Positions 50,301 through 59,671 of a DNA stretch of 64,000 bases are shown one piece after another (the first letter of the stretch is position 1; the number at the start of each line of letters is the position of its first letter). The notes below the pieces were generated by a model. It was not told where the DNA came from. It searched no databases and worked only from the letters and a program-made list of their open reading frames with translations. Where the stretch lies: positions 52,515,551 through 52,579,550 of the forward strand of contig JAZBQD010000030.1 of NCBI GenBank assembly GCA_036583965.1, read 5' to 3'. The stretch is from Prunella strophiata. Its lineage: Eukaryota > Chordata > Aves > Passeriformes > Prunellidae. The position numbers and the translations under genes were made by a program.

Positions 50301-52030
50301 CTCAGTCACCAGTGCTGAAAAGAGACAAGGAATACATCTTTTCTTCTTGCACTTGCCCTACCTAAGAAGGCTGATTTTCCTCTGTATTAACAAGAGGTTT
50401 CACCTACACTGAGTAAAGAGCTAAGCTTAAACATTTCTGCAGTCAAAAGAAGTTCCTCCTTCCACATAGGAGATTTCACATAACCTGAAGGCAAACTAAG
50501 AAAAGATAATAAGGTGAGAAAATTAGCTTATTAAAAACATGAACAAAGAAAATGTGAAATTCCAGGGTGCTCAGAGTAAGAATGAGATGATCTTCAGGCA
50601 ACAGATCTCCACACCTTGGACATCTCATTACGTGCTCAGTTGTTCAGACCTACAGCAACATTTCTCTGCAATATGATTTCCATGCAGCCCAACGCTGACA
50701 GCAGCTGACTGCAGGGAAAAACCAGAAACATTGCACATATCCTGGGAGAAACCCACAAAAATGCGCACATGCACACTCAGGCCACTTTAATTCCCATAGA
50801 ATTGCTGAACCATGACAATGAGCGAGGAAGGGGAAGTTCTTGGCAAATATTTCCTAAGCATTATATGTAGCTAATTCCAAACAAAAGGGAGTTACCCTTT
50901 CATCAACTAGCAGGCACAGTCTGTCTGCCCAAAGGTGATAGCTGACTGCAAAAAAACCCAAACAGCACAAACAAACCTAAGGCAGAGAAATGAGTAAAGT
51001 TGCTGGGAGGAGAAAGAAAGGAGAAAGAAGAAAAAACAAAGGGAGAGAAAAGGAAAAGATTTAACATTGGAGAAACATTAAAGCCATAATAAAACCTGTT
51101 TCAAACAAAACACTCAAGTGCTGTAAAACAACTCTGTTGTGAAACATTCTGATAAAAAATAACCAACCAAAAAAGATATCAGAAAAATAAAGATGTAGAC
51201 ATAACAATTGTGAGAATAAGAAGGCTGGGACAGTGACAGCCAGAAAGCTGCTCTAGCAGCAATCTCCTGCACTAAATGGCCCTCAGCTATATTTTCCCTC
51301 TGCTGAAGGGAGAATACAGCAGCTGTAATTGATTCTGCACTCCAAGAACCAGCTCCACCAAGATTCCAGAATAAAGGGGAGGCAAGAAGAGTAGAAGGAT
51401 CACAACACACTTAGAGCTTCACAGATATTTTTATATAATCAACTCCTGATATTTTTATTCCTTATTTTAAATAAGGGACACACTGGAAAGTTTTTAAACC
51501 ATCAAGTGATAATGGATATTTTCCTGCAAAGGTTTAAGTGTACAACTTTCCATGATCTGAGAATCCTCCTCCAAGAGGATGAGTCTCAACAGTGCCTCAA
51601 GAAGACCTATTCCTGTTGCTAGACCATATGTGGTCTTTGTGGTGTTTTCATGTGTGTCTGGGACCACTGCTCAGCAACAGACACACATAAAAACAGCACA
51701 AATCAACAGCTCCAGCTGTGCAGACACACAAAATCTCTCCCACTCCAAAATCCCAGCCAAGCCCTGTTGCTTTTTAAGCTTTTCAATCTAAACTTGCTGG
51801 TTTGAGTAACCAGAATTTCAATCCAGACATCATTGCAAAACCAGAAACAGATAAGCAAGTGGGAAATTCCCCCTTATCTCTTCTCCACTTCTCTTCGGTA
51901 CTGACCAGCCAAAGGCACTCACCAGACAATCCTGATGAGCTGCAATGTTTTTCTCTGTGGCGATATACATCACGGAGCCAGCCTCCCCTTCTGAACAAAA
52001 CGCACATGTTGTTCTCACCATCTTCGCCAT
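35211..52030 (-). CDS. PHF11: PHD finger protein 11 (PHF11), spliced, 9 coding exons
   Basis: Coding exons from 5' to 3' on the minus strand are 52030-51923, 50262-50155, 49408-49275, 46388-46342, 42870-42812, 42415-42349, 40575-40453, 39226-39155 and 35350-35211. The frame holds throughout and gives 285 residues. The N-terminal extended PHD finger has C9, C12, H32, C35, then C74, C77, C86, C91, H96, C99, C120, H123, the full zinc-ligand set. A basic stretch NKKRRR (136-141) could be a nuclear signal. The C-terminal 50 residues (EEKIQQLLENKKRLDHKI) look coiled-coil. Human PHF11 is 331 residues with a longer N-terminus, which is not found here. The human protein is a nuclear regulator of Th1 cytokine genes linked to atopy. 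Identification rests on the match of motif order (IAAH-DCL, GATVGC, YHFFC, KLMD, ALFDC) with mammalian PHF11 and on adjacency to RCBTB1. Confidence 0.93.
36451..36475 (+). repeat. A25 homopolymer
   Basis: Twenty-five consecutive A, then a GAAAGAAA stretch, then a perfect palindrome. A long pure A run of this kind is often the tail of a retroposed sequence, but I see no target duplication or identifiable source. Confidence 0.9.
36481..36504. repeat. 24-bp perfect palindrome
   Basis: The 12-base half AAAGGCCAAAGT is followed directly by its exact reverse complement with no spacer. It sits six bases after the A25 tract in the last PHF11 intron. Confidence 0.9.
36854..36993 (+). mobile_element. 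tRNA-Ile-derived SINE with CR1-like tail (TguSINE1-type)
   Basis: The first ~73 bases read as a decayed tRNA-Ile: 'agctcagctggttaga' (A box, near 36861), 'ggtgctaataatgcc' around an AAT anticodon, and 'gcgtttaatcccc' (B box, near 36904), ending 'aggccac' at 36926. The tail from about 36941, 'ggactcagtgatccttgc' and 'gtcccttccaactcag', is a CR1 3' end closing with 'ctctgtgatcctg'. This head-plus-tail structure is that of the songbird SINE mobilised by CR1. Mismatches in both boxes suggest an old copy. Confidence 0.87.
39155..39226 (-). CDS. PHF11: PHF11 coding exon 8
   Basis: 72 bases, completing residue 216 through 239 plus one base. Acceptor CTTTCCCCAG, donor GTATGT. It encodes YEETVMALFDCGLFENIL, matching the human ALFDCRLFED segment. 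Confidence 0.92.
40453..40575 (-). CDS. PHF11: PHF11 coding exon 7
   Basis: 123 bases, completing residue 175 through 215 plus one base. Acceptor TGTTTTAACAG, donor GTATGT. It encodes RKCKQAGLLDDIFEEMLD and AQEKLMDDNTSET, which aligns with the human CKEAGLLNYLLEEILD and EKLMDETTSE segments. Confidence 0.92.
42349..42415 (-). CDS. PHF11: PHF11 coding exon 6
   Basis: 67 bases, residues 153-174 plus one base. Acceptor TTTTCTTACAG, donor GTGAGG. It encodes STEETAEENSLRILKRKNN then RHK. Conservation with mammals is weak and the assignment rests mainly on phase and splice sites. Confidence 0.82.
42812..42870 (-). CDS. PHF11: PHF11 coding exon 5 (basic stretch)
   Basis: 59 bases, completing residue 133 through 152. 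Acceptor TTGATTCCTAG, donor GTAATT. It encodes AANKKRRRTLASPTITEEM, resembling the human KRKRGRKKPLSG region; a likely nuclear localisation signal. Confidence 0.85.
44580..44823 (+). mobile_element. CR1 LINE 3' fragment
   Basis: CR1 landmarks occur in sense order: 'agtggcaggacaaaggga', 'ttagatataaagc', 'gtcagggtggtgac', 'tgtccagagaagttatgga', 'caggccaggccggatggg', 'gctggaactagataacctt', and the terminal 'ttccttccaacccaaat' followed by 'cattctgtgattc'. Antisense to PHF11, within the intron between coding exons 4 and 5. Confidence 0.9.
45136..45486 (+). mobile_element. LTR-like element (probable solo LTR)
   Basis: It starts TG near 45136 or 45140 (TGTCTGGCTAAAAG) and carries AATAAA at about 45427 in 'ctgaataaatacatacc'. 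A U5-like end follows (ACAAATTTTGGAGTCCTTC) and it closes with CA near 45486. The order of promoter-like region, AATAAA and a short U5 is that of an endogenous retroviral LTR in plus orientation. No clear target duplication was found, so the ends are approximate. Antisense to PHF11. Confidence 0.6.
46342..46388 (-). CDS. PHF11: PHF11 coding exon 4 (47-bp exon)
   Basis: A very short exon with acceptor AAATTTTAG and donor GTGAGT. It completes residue 117 and runs to 132 plus one base. It encodes VYCPKHDPGNRTNHY, supplying the last two zinc ligands (CPKH). Its phases match both neighbours exactly. Confidence 0.88.
49275..49408 (-). CDS. PHF11: PHF11 coding exon 3 (PHD core, GC-extreme)
   Basis: 134 bases, residues 73-116 plus two bases. 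Acceptor CTGTTGTAG, donor GTACCT. It encodes VCNFCRKKGATVGCEKRTC and RSYHFFCALCDDAAVETDE, carrying six of the zinc ligands. Every one of its 44 complete codons ends in G or C. AG joins A of the next exon to give Arg. Confidence 0.94.
50155..50262 (-). CDS. PHF11: PHF11 coding exon 2
   Basis: 108 bases, residues 37-72, phase 0 at both ends. Acceptor TTTGTCTTTAG, donor GTAAGG. It encodes LFSSGFVESEDHNPENLEI through LRRGKRL, the linker between the pre-PHD and PHD halves. Codons are mostly AT-ending, in contrast to the next exon. Confidence 0.92.
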
Positions 52031-52044
52031 TATCCAGAAAGCAC
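51923..52044 (-). CDS. PHF11: PHF11 exon 2 (first coding exon; CDS from 52030)
   Basis: The acceptor CCCTGCTCTAG precedes 52044, 14 untranslated bases follow, and ATG is at 52030-52028. It encodes residues 1-36 (MAKMVRTTCAFCSEGE ... NIAAHQDCL). The donor is GTGAGT. A second in-frame Met at residue 4 could also serve. The frame is open upstream through the exon but exon 1 offers no in-frame ATG. Confidence 0.88.
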
Positions 52045-53938
52045 CTAGAGCAGGAAAACTGGGACAAAACACAAAGCAATTGACTACTTCCATAGGCCAA
52101 GCAGGACAGAGGAAAGCAGAGCCTGCCAACAACTGCCCTCTAACTGCTCCTTCACCTACATCCCCTGACCCTGGGCGCTTTGCTCCTCCAGTAACAACTA
52201 CCAGTAGAACAGGCAAAGCCTGCACTTGGCACAGCAGTGGGATGGATGCCAGATCCCAGGAGCTCCAGCAACTAGAGCAGGAGAAAGAGTGGTTTATCTC
52301 CTCTTGGAAAGTCACTAACAAGTCATAAGGACTAACACAAGAGTTTTCAAGCTTGCTTGAAATATCTGCTCCAAAAGCAGATCCAAGAGCAGTCTGACAA
52401 GTCATGTTCTAAGGTGTGAAACTCCTTTTATTTGGGGGAGGGCAACCACTCATAATGTTTTCTTAACCTACTGCTGCCACACGTGGGTCTGCGTGTCAAC
52501 AAAGGACAGAAAAACAGCTGCCCCCAAGCTTTGCCAGTGCCTTCCAGGAGTTCACAGAAAACAAGGAAGAAACACTAATTTCTTACTGTAGAATGATGTA
52601 GCAAAGTAGTGTGGAAAGGTCTGCAAGTAAATTGGGGCACAAGAAAAAATCGTAAGTGAGAGATTCAAACATTCTCTCTCAACAAGGCGAAATGCTAACA
52701 GCAGTGACAGGATTTTCCCTGAGCCCTGGGAATTGCTCCAGGGACACCTGTTATCTTTCCTGGTCATATCTACTCAAGTCTTAATTGTTCTTCTTCACAT
52801 AGTCTTTCTCCAGCAGCTGGAAAATTCTGGGGCCACCCACATAATTCACAAAAGCAGTATAAGTGTTTCTGGACAAGTCCTTTACACACATCCCCCACCA
52901 GCAGGTTAGAGCATCACCCCACAACATCTGTAGCAGAAATTTTACTTTGTCTGTGTTTTCTGTGCAAGTCCACCACAGAAATCTTCAACGACTTCCCACT
53001 CCTACAAGGTGTGATACTCCAAACTATCCTCTGCTGGAGACGTCACCTCTGACAGCACAAACTCCTGTACGACATGGGGGAAGAAAAATCTGCGTTTACT
53101 TTCAACAAATAGGAAGATGTGAAGTTAAATTATTCTAGTGAGAGGTAGTTAGGCCCAAGTACAAAATAGGCAGAAACTCTCATAGGCCAAAAAATCCTGC
53201 AACCTTTTTCTGGGTTTCAACAGACAAACTGTTTTTGTTAGTTCCCATTCTCCTTGCATAAAACTGACTGGGTAGCCCCAAGTGAAAACACCGTCAGAGT
53301 AGAAGAGGGTTTTTTATGTTTTTTTCCCCTCTGGCTTACACTACTGACAATTTACTTGTAATCACAAGTCACTTTGCCTTTGCACACAGCAGGAGTTTTT
53401 TTCCCTCTGTCCTTCTATGTCTTGCAAGCAGGGCAGGGTAAAAACTGATTTCCAATACCCATCTATACACTGACCATCATATCAGTTTCAGAACCTGAGC
53501 AATAAATAAATACAATAGAAACAAACAGAAACACAAGGACATATTAGAACTAGAATGGAAAAGAAATAAATTCAAAAGAAGAATGAGCTAGAGTTTGAAT
53601 GGTCTAGAATACAGGAAAAGCTCTCTGCAGCAAAGCAATACCTGAAATCAATGCAGACACATAGGCCCTGCTCAGGCCCAGTCAGAGGATCCAGCTCTAG
53701 GAATTTCTTGTGGAAGGGGCTAAATGTGGAGTCTAGAGTGCCTGGCGTTCTTACAGGCTCCAGAGAAATCCTGGTGCTGATGGAGAACAGAAGACACTTG
53801 GTCATGGTCAGCCTTGGGGTTACTCCAGCACCTTTCTAGGAATCCTGAAGCAGTGGAAGTCCAGCTCTTGGCCACTCCTCTGTGCAGAAGCAGCCAGCCC
53901 GCACCTACAGCCCTGTTCAGCCCTGCATCCTGTCCCCC

Positions 53939-55009
53939 TGTGGTGGGTTGGCCCTGGCTGGATGCCAGGAACTCCCCTGAGCCACTCTCTCACTCCCCTT
54001 CACAACTGGATGGGGAGAGAAAATATAACAAAGGGTTCATGGGTTAAGGACAGGGAGACATTCCTCACCTAATACCATCACAGGCAAAGCAGACTCAGCT
54101 TGGGGATAATGAACTCAATTTATAACTAACAAAATCAGAGCAGGATAATGAGAATTAAAATAGATTTTAAAACCACCTTGCCCTCACTCCTCCCTTCTTT
54201 CCAAACTCTACCTCCTTCCCCCAAGAGGCACGGGGAGATGGAGAAAGGGGGTTATGGTCAGTCCATCACTCATTGTTCCTGCCACACTCAAGGAGAGTCC
54301 TTCCCCTGCTCCAGTGTGGGGTCCCTCCCAATGGAGACAGTCCTCCACAAACTTCTCTGTGAGTCCATCCCATGAACAACAGTTCTCCAAGAACTGCTCC
54401 AACACAGGTCACTCTCTCATGGGGTGAAGACCTTCAGGCCCAGCCTGCTCCAATGTGGGTCCCCCCAAGGGTCACAAGTCCTACCAGGAAACCTTGCTCC
54501 AGTGTGGGCTCCCTCTCCATGGGTCTGCAGGTCCCTGCCAGGACCCTGCTCCAGCATGAGCCTCCCATGGGGTCACACAGCTTCCTCTCAGGCTGTGGGT
54601 GGATCTCTCAGTCCCCATGGACATCCCTGGGCTGCAGGGGCACATCCTGCATCACCATGGTCTGCACCAGGGGCTGCAGGGGAATCCCAGCTCTGGCACC
54701 TGGAGCACCTCCTGGCCCCCTCCTTCTCCAGTGACCTCGGTGTCTGCAGAGTTGCTCCTCTCACATATTCCCACTCCACTCCTCTCTGCCCACATTTTTA
54801 TCTGCCCATTAACTATTTTCTCTTGTCTTCTTAAATATGTTACCACAGAAGCATTACTATCATTCCTGCTCAGCCTTGGCCAGCAGAGGGTCAGTCCTGG
54901 AGCTGGCTGGCATTGGCTCTGCTGGACACAGGGGGACCTTCCAGCAGCTTCTCACTGAAGTCCCCCTGTAGCCCTCCTCCTACCCAAACCTGGCCATGAA
55001 AACCCGACA
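53939..55009 (-). mobile_element. ERVL-type solo LTR, about 1.07 kb, same orientation as PHF11
   Basis: On the plus strand it runs from TGTGGTGGGTTG at 53939 to AACCCGACA ending near 55009, giving TG...CA-type ends. Read on the minus strand it shows an ATATTTAAGAAG TATA-like box near 54838. It then has a region of repeated CTGGAGCAGG-like blocks, and an A/T-rich signal region near 54110-54175 close to its 3' end. This layout is one I recognise as a common avian ERVL LTR family. No internal gag or pol is present. Flanks are C-rich and a clean target duplication could not be fixed. Confidence 0.8.
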
Positions 55010-55971
55010 TACCCCACAGGAGCCTGTGCTCTTCCTGAGCTTCCTGCGACAGAGTACTAGCAGGAAGAGGATATGGAGCTAAAGGAGGCAGTGGAGCTGG
55101 CTGGCTGCTCCTACGCAAGAAGGGAGGGGCTAATGGCAGGTTTCCAGTTTCACAGTTTAGTTACATTTCATCTGAACAATGCCTTGCTTTGGCAGGGCTT
55201 AAGCCTGCCACTCAGGGATTCCAGTTGAAACACCTGGATCTGTCTGAAAAGGCAAGAAACCCTTGTTCCACTCTTTCAGTAGCACTCATGACAGCATTGC
55301 TCTGTTACTATTTCTCCTGCTGTCTCTTTTTAAAGTCGAGGAATCTGAAACTATTCAGCTCTTCTTTGCACAGAAGCTGGTCTGCAGTTTTTTTCACCTG
55401 TCACTTCTCTATCCCTTCTCTATACTCTTCTGGCTACACTCAAAGAGCAGCATACCACCTCAAAAAGAATGGGCTACCATTTACACTACAAAGTCACAAC
55501 ATCACTCTGTATTTTCGTTCTTTCCTTAATAATTCTCACTATTCCAGTCACATTTTAGCCTGCTTCTGAGCACAGAGCTGACACTTCCAGAGAACTACTG
55601 ATGGAAGCACAAAGCAGTGAAAAAACCACGAAGTTCAACAAGCAATGGGGCCCACGGTGATCAGAGCAGACAAAATGGGATGGAGGGCTGGTGGCTTGTG
55701 CTGCCACAGGTCTGGGGAGGAACGTGAGGCAGCATGGGAGCCATATGCCCTTGTTCTTTCCCTTGCTTCCCAGGAAATGTTTTTCACCAACTGCACCTCC
55801 GGGGTATTCTGTGCAATGTGACCACAAACAATGGAAGGTACAAAAGTACCCTGATTTGTACCTAACTGGAGGGGAAGAATTCAACACAGAAATCATAGGG
55901 ACAGATCCACAGGTTTGTCCTCTTGGCCCTCCCAGAAGAGACACCTTTCAGTGAGAGTCACATACTTGTCA

Positions 55972-56095
55972 CAGAATCAGTTAGGTTGGGAAAGACCTCT
56001 GAGATCATAAAGTCCAAACAGTGACCCAACACCACCCTATCAACCAGACCAGGATACAGCTCCCCAGATCTCCTTCTTAAGTGGCATTGGATTAA
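55972..56095 (-). mobile_element. CR1 LINE 3' end fragment
   Basis: The plus strand shows the reverse complement of a CR1 terminus: 'tcacagaatcagttagg', 'ttgggaaagacctctgag', 'atcataaagtccaaacag', 'acccaacaccaccctatc'. The right boundary is uncertain. Confidence 0.85.
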
Positions 56096-57158
56096 GCAGG
56101 GAGGGCATCAGTGTTATGGTTGTTTCTCTGCCACATCCATCATCTTCCATTTATCAATGCCGGATTTTCACCTGCTGTTTTACAGCCAAACTCTTGCTGT
56201 CTCAAAGTCCTTCTGCAACCCTTTGCTTCCACTGTCACCGCCACAGGGAACCCAGGGGGTCTAATTCAGCTGTAAGATTTGGGGGCCCTTCCGCTGCCCT
56301 ACGCTCATGACAGAACAAATGAGGCTGCAGAACAGAAGGCAGCTGGGAACAGTCACACCTGGCTGCTCCTCTGGCTGCGCCATTTCCTAGAAGGAAGGCT
56401 GCTGGTTTCGGTTCTTCATTTTCTCACAACAGTGACTAAAGGGAAGAAGATGGGAAAGGAAACAGAAAGTAAAAAGGGAGAAGATCAGTACTGGCAAGAG
56501 CGCAGGGCTTGGACCACTTTCAAACTCAGCAATCCTCCTGTAACATTACCAGTTTGTCTAAGTATTTGCTCTCCAAACCCAGTTCTGAAAGCATTCTTGT
56601 ATGTAAATATCCATCTGTTACACAGGAGGAGGCTAAGGCACAGAATCCCTCAGTATATCCATAGGGGAGCAAGGAAAAGAACCCAAGTTCCCTAAATTCC
56701 AGCACACTATTGAAACCCACTGCCCCAGCTCCTGCTCTGCTCTCCTCTTCCTTCCAGCGCAGTGTAGGATTGGATCTATGGAAGTAGGAAGAAAGAAAGA
56801 AAGCAATCACACACCTGTTACCCCACATTCACTGTGTCCCTCATTTGTGCTTTGTGGGGAAAGAAGCACGGCTGGAGATTTCATAGCTAAACACGACCGA
56901 CATTCACCTCCCCATTCTCCCCATGTCATTACAGAACACATCCAGATTTTGCAAGGAAGAAGAACGAGCAAACAAAGCTGTCTCTTCCTGATCACCTCCC
57001 ACTTGAGAGCTTCTCATTCCAACCCCCCGCCGAGGGCAGGCCACCTTTCCCTGGACTGAACACCGCCAGAGACCAGAGATCCACAGCTTTTCTGGGGAAC
57101 CCGTGCCGGCGCCTCACCCCTCTCACGAGCAAAGAACTTCTCGCTAACACCCTCGGGC

Positions 57159-57381
57159 CCGCCGGCGCCGCCCTCACGGATCTCACGGAGCTCCCGGTGC
57201 CGCCTCACGGCGCTCACAGAGCTCCCGGTGCCGCCTCACGGAGCTCCCGGAGCTCCCGGTGCCGCCTCACGGAGCTCACAGAGCTCCCGGCGCCGCCTCA
57301 CGGAGCTCCCGGAGCTCCCAGAGCTCCCGGTGCCGCCTCACGGAGCTCACAGAGCTCCCGGTGCCGCCTCACGGCGCCGCC
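57159..57381 (-). repeat. 31-bp minisatellite, about six units
   Basis: Units start at 57190, 57221, 57252, 57283, 57323 and 57354 (last one partial), with a 9-base extra block at 57314-57322 and a diverged unit before 57190. Each unit is GCTCCCGGTGCCGCCTCACG plus an 11-base variable end (GAGCTCACAGA or GAGCTCCCGGA). Within units there is a 9-10 base sub-period. The array lies about 125 bases inside PHF11 intron 1. Confidence 0.92.
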
Positions 57382-57399
57382 GCCCTCGCCCAGCCCGAG

Positions 57400-57830
57400 C
57401 GCCGGCGGCGCGCTCCACTGCCCGGCGCTGCGGGGAGAGCGGGGGCGCGGGCCCGGCGCTGAGGAGGCTCCGCGCCCCCCCCGCGTGCCCGCGGTGGCAC
57501 TTACCGCCCGCTCGCGGCCGGGCCCGCGCCAGCCGCCGCTCCCGCCGCCCCTCCCCCGCCCCCCAACTGTCCCGCGCGGAAGTCAGCGCGCCCGGCCGGG
57601 GCACGGAGCATGCGCGGTGGCGCCCGCCGATGCTCCGCCCCGCACATCCGCGCGGCGCTGATTGGCTGCGCCCTCGCGGGGCAGGCGGGAAGGCGCGCCG
57701 CCGAGGCGCCCGTCACGTGATAAGGGCGGCGCGGCCGGGCCGGCCCGGGCGGTCACGGAGCCGTGCCCGGGTTCGAGACCCGTGCCCGATAGCCGTGCCA
57801 GGCTCTGCCGCCGTCGGGCAGCCATTTCCC
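57400..57830 (-). promoter_or_regulatory. PHF11: PHF11 CpG-island promoter
   Basis: A CpG-dense region around exon 1 with a CCAAT box on the minus strand (ATTGG at 57661-57665) and a CACGTG E-box at 57714-57719 inside CGTCACGTGATA. No TATA box. The same two element types occur at the RCBTB1 promoter. Confidence 0.7.
57505..57650 (-). other. PHF11: PHF11 non-coding exon 1 (5' UTR), approximate 5' end
   Basis: On the minus strand a GC-rich stretch ends at donor GTAAGT (G at 57504). The frame leading into the exon-2 ATG stays open but has no upstream ATG, only a GTG. One upstream ATG in another frame (near 57611) would read past the exon-2 start. The exon is therefore modelled as untranslated. 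The transcription start is not determined. Confidence 0.5.
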
Positions 57831-58009
57831 GAGGGCTTTCACCACGGGAAAGGCGCTATCCTGCATCCCTTCCTAGCCGCGTGCGCACTTTTCACAGAAA
57901 CACAGAACTACTGTCCAACCTAAGCCGCCCCGGGCGGAGCTTCCTGTCTCTTGTTGCCAGGGGGAAGATGCGCACCCCGCGCTGGCTACGCCTCCGTTTG
58001 AGGCAGTTC

Positions 58010-58163
58010 TACAGAGAGGCAGGGTCACCCGAGAGCCGCCTTTTCTCCAGACCGAACACCCCCGGCCTCCTCAGCAGCTCCGCACAGGACGTGTGCTCCT
58101 GACCTCTCCCCAGCTCTGCTGCCCTTCTCTGGACGCGCTCCAGCCCCTCCACATCCTTCCTGA
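58010..58163 (-). mobile_element. CR1 LINE, segment 1 of a split copy
   Basis: The plus strand reads as reverse-complement CR1: 'cgccttttctccagaccg', 'aacacccccggcctcctca', 'cacaggacgtgtgctcct', 'cttctctggacgcgctcca'. It breaks off at 58163. The CR1 continuation resumes at 59561 with 'ttttaggggcccaaaactg', so the same copy was interrupted. Confidence 0.9.
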
Positions 58164-59556
58164 TGTGATAAATGAATATGATTCGTGCTAACAATTGTAA
58201 CTATATGGATATTTTAGAAAATATTTGTTAAAAAGCAACAGAGTAAAAGGATATGTAATTAAGTGTCACAAAACAGATGTTTTCAGATATTCATGAGAAA
58301 ACTGTGAAAAATGCGTATTACGATTGGCTTTTCGCAAATACTATATGTATTATGTTGTATCAATTCGTAGTGCTGTACTGATGTTTTAATAATATAGTAA
58401 ATGTAGTGTTATGGTTAAATTGTAGTTTTTATAATTAAAATAGAGACTGTATGTAAGATTTTTTTTACAGGAGGAATGGGGTATTCACACAGAGATAGCA
58501 GCCACAGGGCACCCAGATCTTCCAGGGAAGAGAGAATTTATGACTCTTATCAGAAGGAACCAAATCCTTCCTACATTGCTGAGACTGTGGGACGCCAAGA
58601 GACTGGGAGTGAGAAGATGACAAAAACCAGATGAAATCCTTTGTTTTGGGTGGAATTTATGCATCATGCATGGGATATATGAATATGCAACAGGTTATTG
58701 CTTTCAAGGGTTAATCCTTTGTTAACGGGTGTGCTTTTGGGGCTTGATTAGCCCAGGAGGGCACCCCGACTGGTTCATAACTCTTTGTTTTTATTGCCTC
58801 GTATTGTCCTAATCTAAACTGTTCACATTTTATTTACTCTATTTATATTACCATTTTCACAACCACCTTATTTCTATTAAACTTTTAAAACTTTAAAAAA
58901 AACAAGTAATTGGCGTTTTTCACAACAGGATACAGAATGGAGTACTGAGATAAGCAATATCCCAAAACAGATCCTGGCCTGAGGATAATTAAGGGATTGG
59001 CCTTGAAATGGACATAATTGTGATGATTCCAGGTATCTATGAAATAACAAGGCTTATTTTTGGAATATAATGCTGGCTTCTATAACAAGACTTGGGCCGC
59101 ATGTGCAGCCTGTGGGGTTGTTCAAAGGACAGTGATGATGATGCGAAGCCTTCGTCAGAAGTGACCACCAAAGAGCCAAAAGACCCCTTAGAAACAAGCG
59201 GAGCATGTGCTATGCAGTTTAGTGACGTAGATTTCAAGAATCAAAAACAGGAGGATATTTACTGGAAAATACTGATGTATATGTATTAGCACATAGTATA
59301 AAAGTTGTGTTTGGATTCCTTTGTTTTTTGGCACGGGAGACAGGGTGAGAAAGCCCCCCCCCCCCAATACTCCGGTCGGGTTTGTACCCCAGTCTGTTTT
59401 GCTTATGCCTTATCAGAACCTTAATCAGACTTAAATAATCACTGCCAAATTTAATTTGTACATGCTTACCCGATTGTATTCATTTTATATAAAATTGCTG
59501 CTAAATTCTAATTTTGTGGTTTGTTAGATTAGACATATAGGACCTCATTCATAACA
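58164..59556. mobile_element. LTR-like insertion A (1.39 kb) inside the CR1
   Basis: It starts TGTGATAAATG and ends CATTCATAACA, with CTGA on both sides (58160-58163 and 59557-59560), consistent with a 4-bp target duplication. The interior includes LTR-like features: a TTAAACTTTTAAAA stretch and TTTTTCACAACA near 58880-58927, a TATAAAAG box near 59298, and a C10 run near 59356. It may be one long solo LTR, or a composite of a ~764-bp LTR (58164-58927) plus further sequence. No retroviral protein is encoded. Confidence 0.6.
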
Positions 59557-59560
59557 CTGA

Positions 59561-59665
59561 TTTTAGGGGCCCAAAACTGAACACAGGATTTGAGGTGTGG
59601 CCTCACCAGGGTCAAGTACAGGGGTACAATCACTGCCCTGGTCCTGGTGGTCACACTATTACTGA
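59561..59665 (-). mobile_element. CR1 LINE, segment 2 of the split copy
   Basis: 'aggggcccaaaactgaaca', 'ggatttgaggtgtggcctc', 'agtacaggggtacaatcac', 'tgccctggtcctggtggtc' and 'cacactattactga' follow the CR1 order directly after segment 1. It is interrupted again at about 59665. Confidence 0.9.
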
Positions 59666-59671
59666 TAGAGA

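Larger units (their letters stand above)
35351..51922 (-). other. PHF11: PHF11 introns between coding exons
   Basis: No further exon is needed by the reading frame. Recognisable contents are an A25 tract with an adjacent perfect palindrome (36451-36504), a tRNA-derived SINE (36854-36993), a CR1 fragment (44580-44823), an LTR-like element (about 45136-45486) and a purine-rich A/G tract (about 51003-51060). The rest is AT-rich intron in which I see nothing. Confidence 0.6.
52045..57504 (-). other. PHF11: PHF11 intron 1
   Basis: 5.5 kb between the non-coding first exon and the first coding exon. It contains the ERVL-type LTR (53939-55009), a minus-strand CR1 fragment (55972-56095) and, next to exon 1, the 31-bp minisatellite (57159-57381). 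I see nothing else between 52045 and 53938. Confidence 0.55.

Noticed and set aside
51830..52405. 191-codon minus-strand frame containing the first PHF11 coding exon
   Set aside because: Only 52030-51923 is supported as coding. The upstream part is intron before a clear CTCTAG acceptor and the downstream part runs past a GTGAGT donor.
57228..57923. Open frame of 231 codons on the plus strand over the PHF11 promoter
   Set aside because: It is a translation of the 31-bp minisatellite and CpG island, repetitive and low complexity, antisense to PHF11 exon 1.
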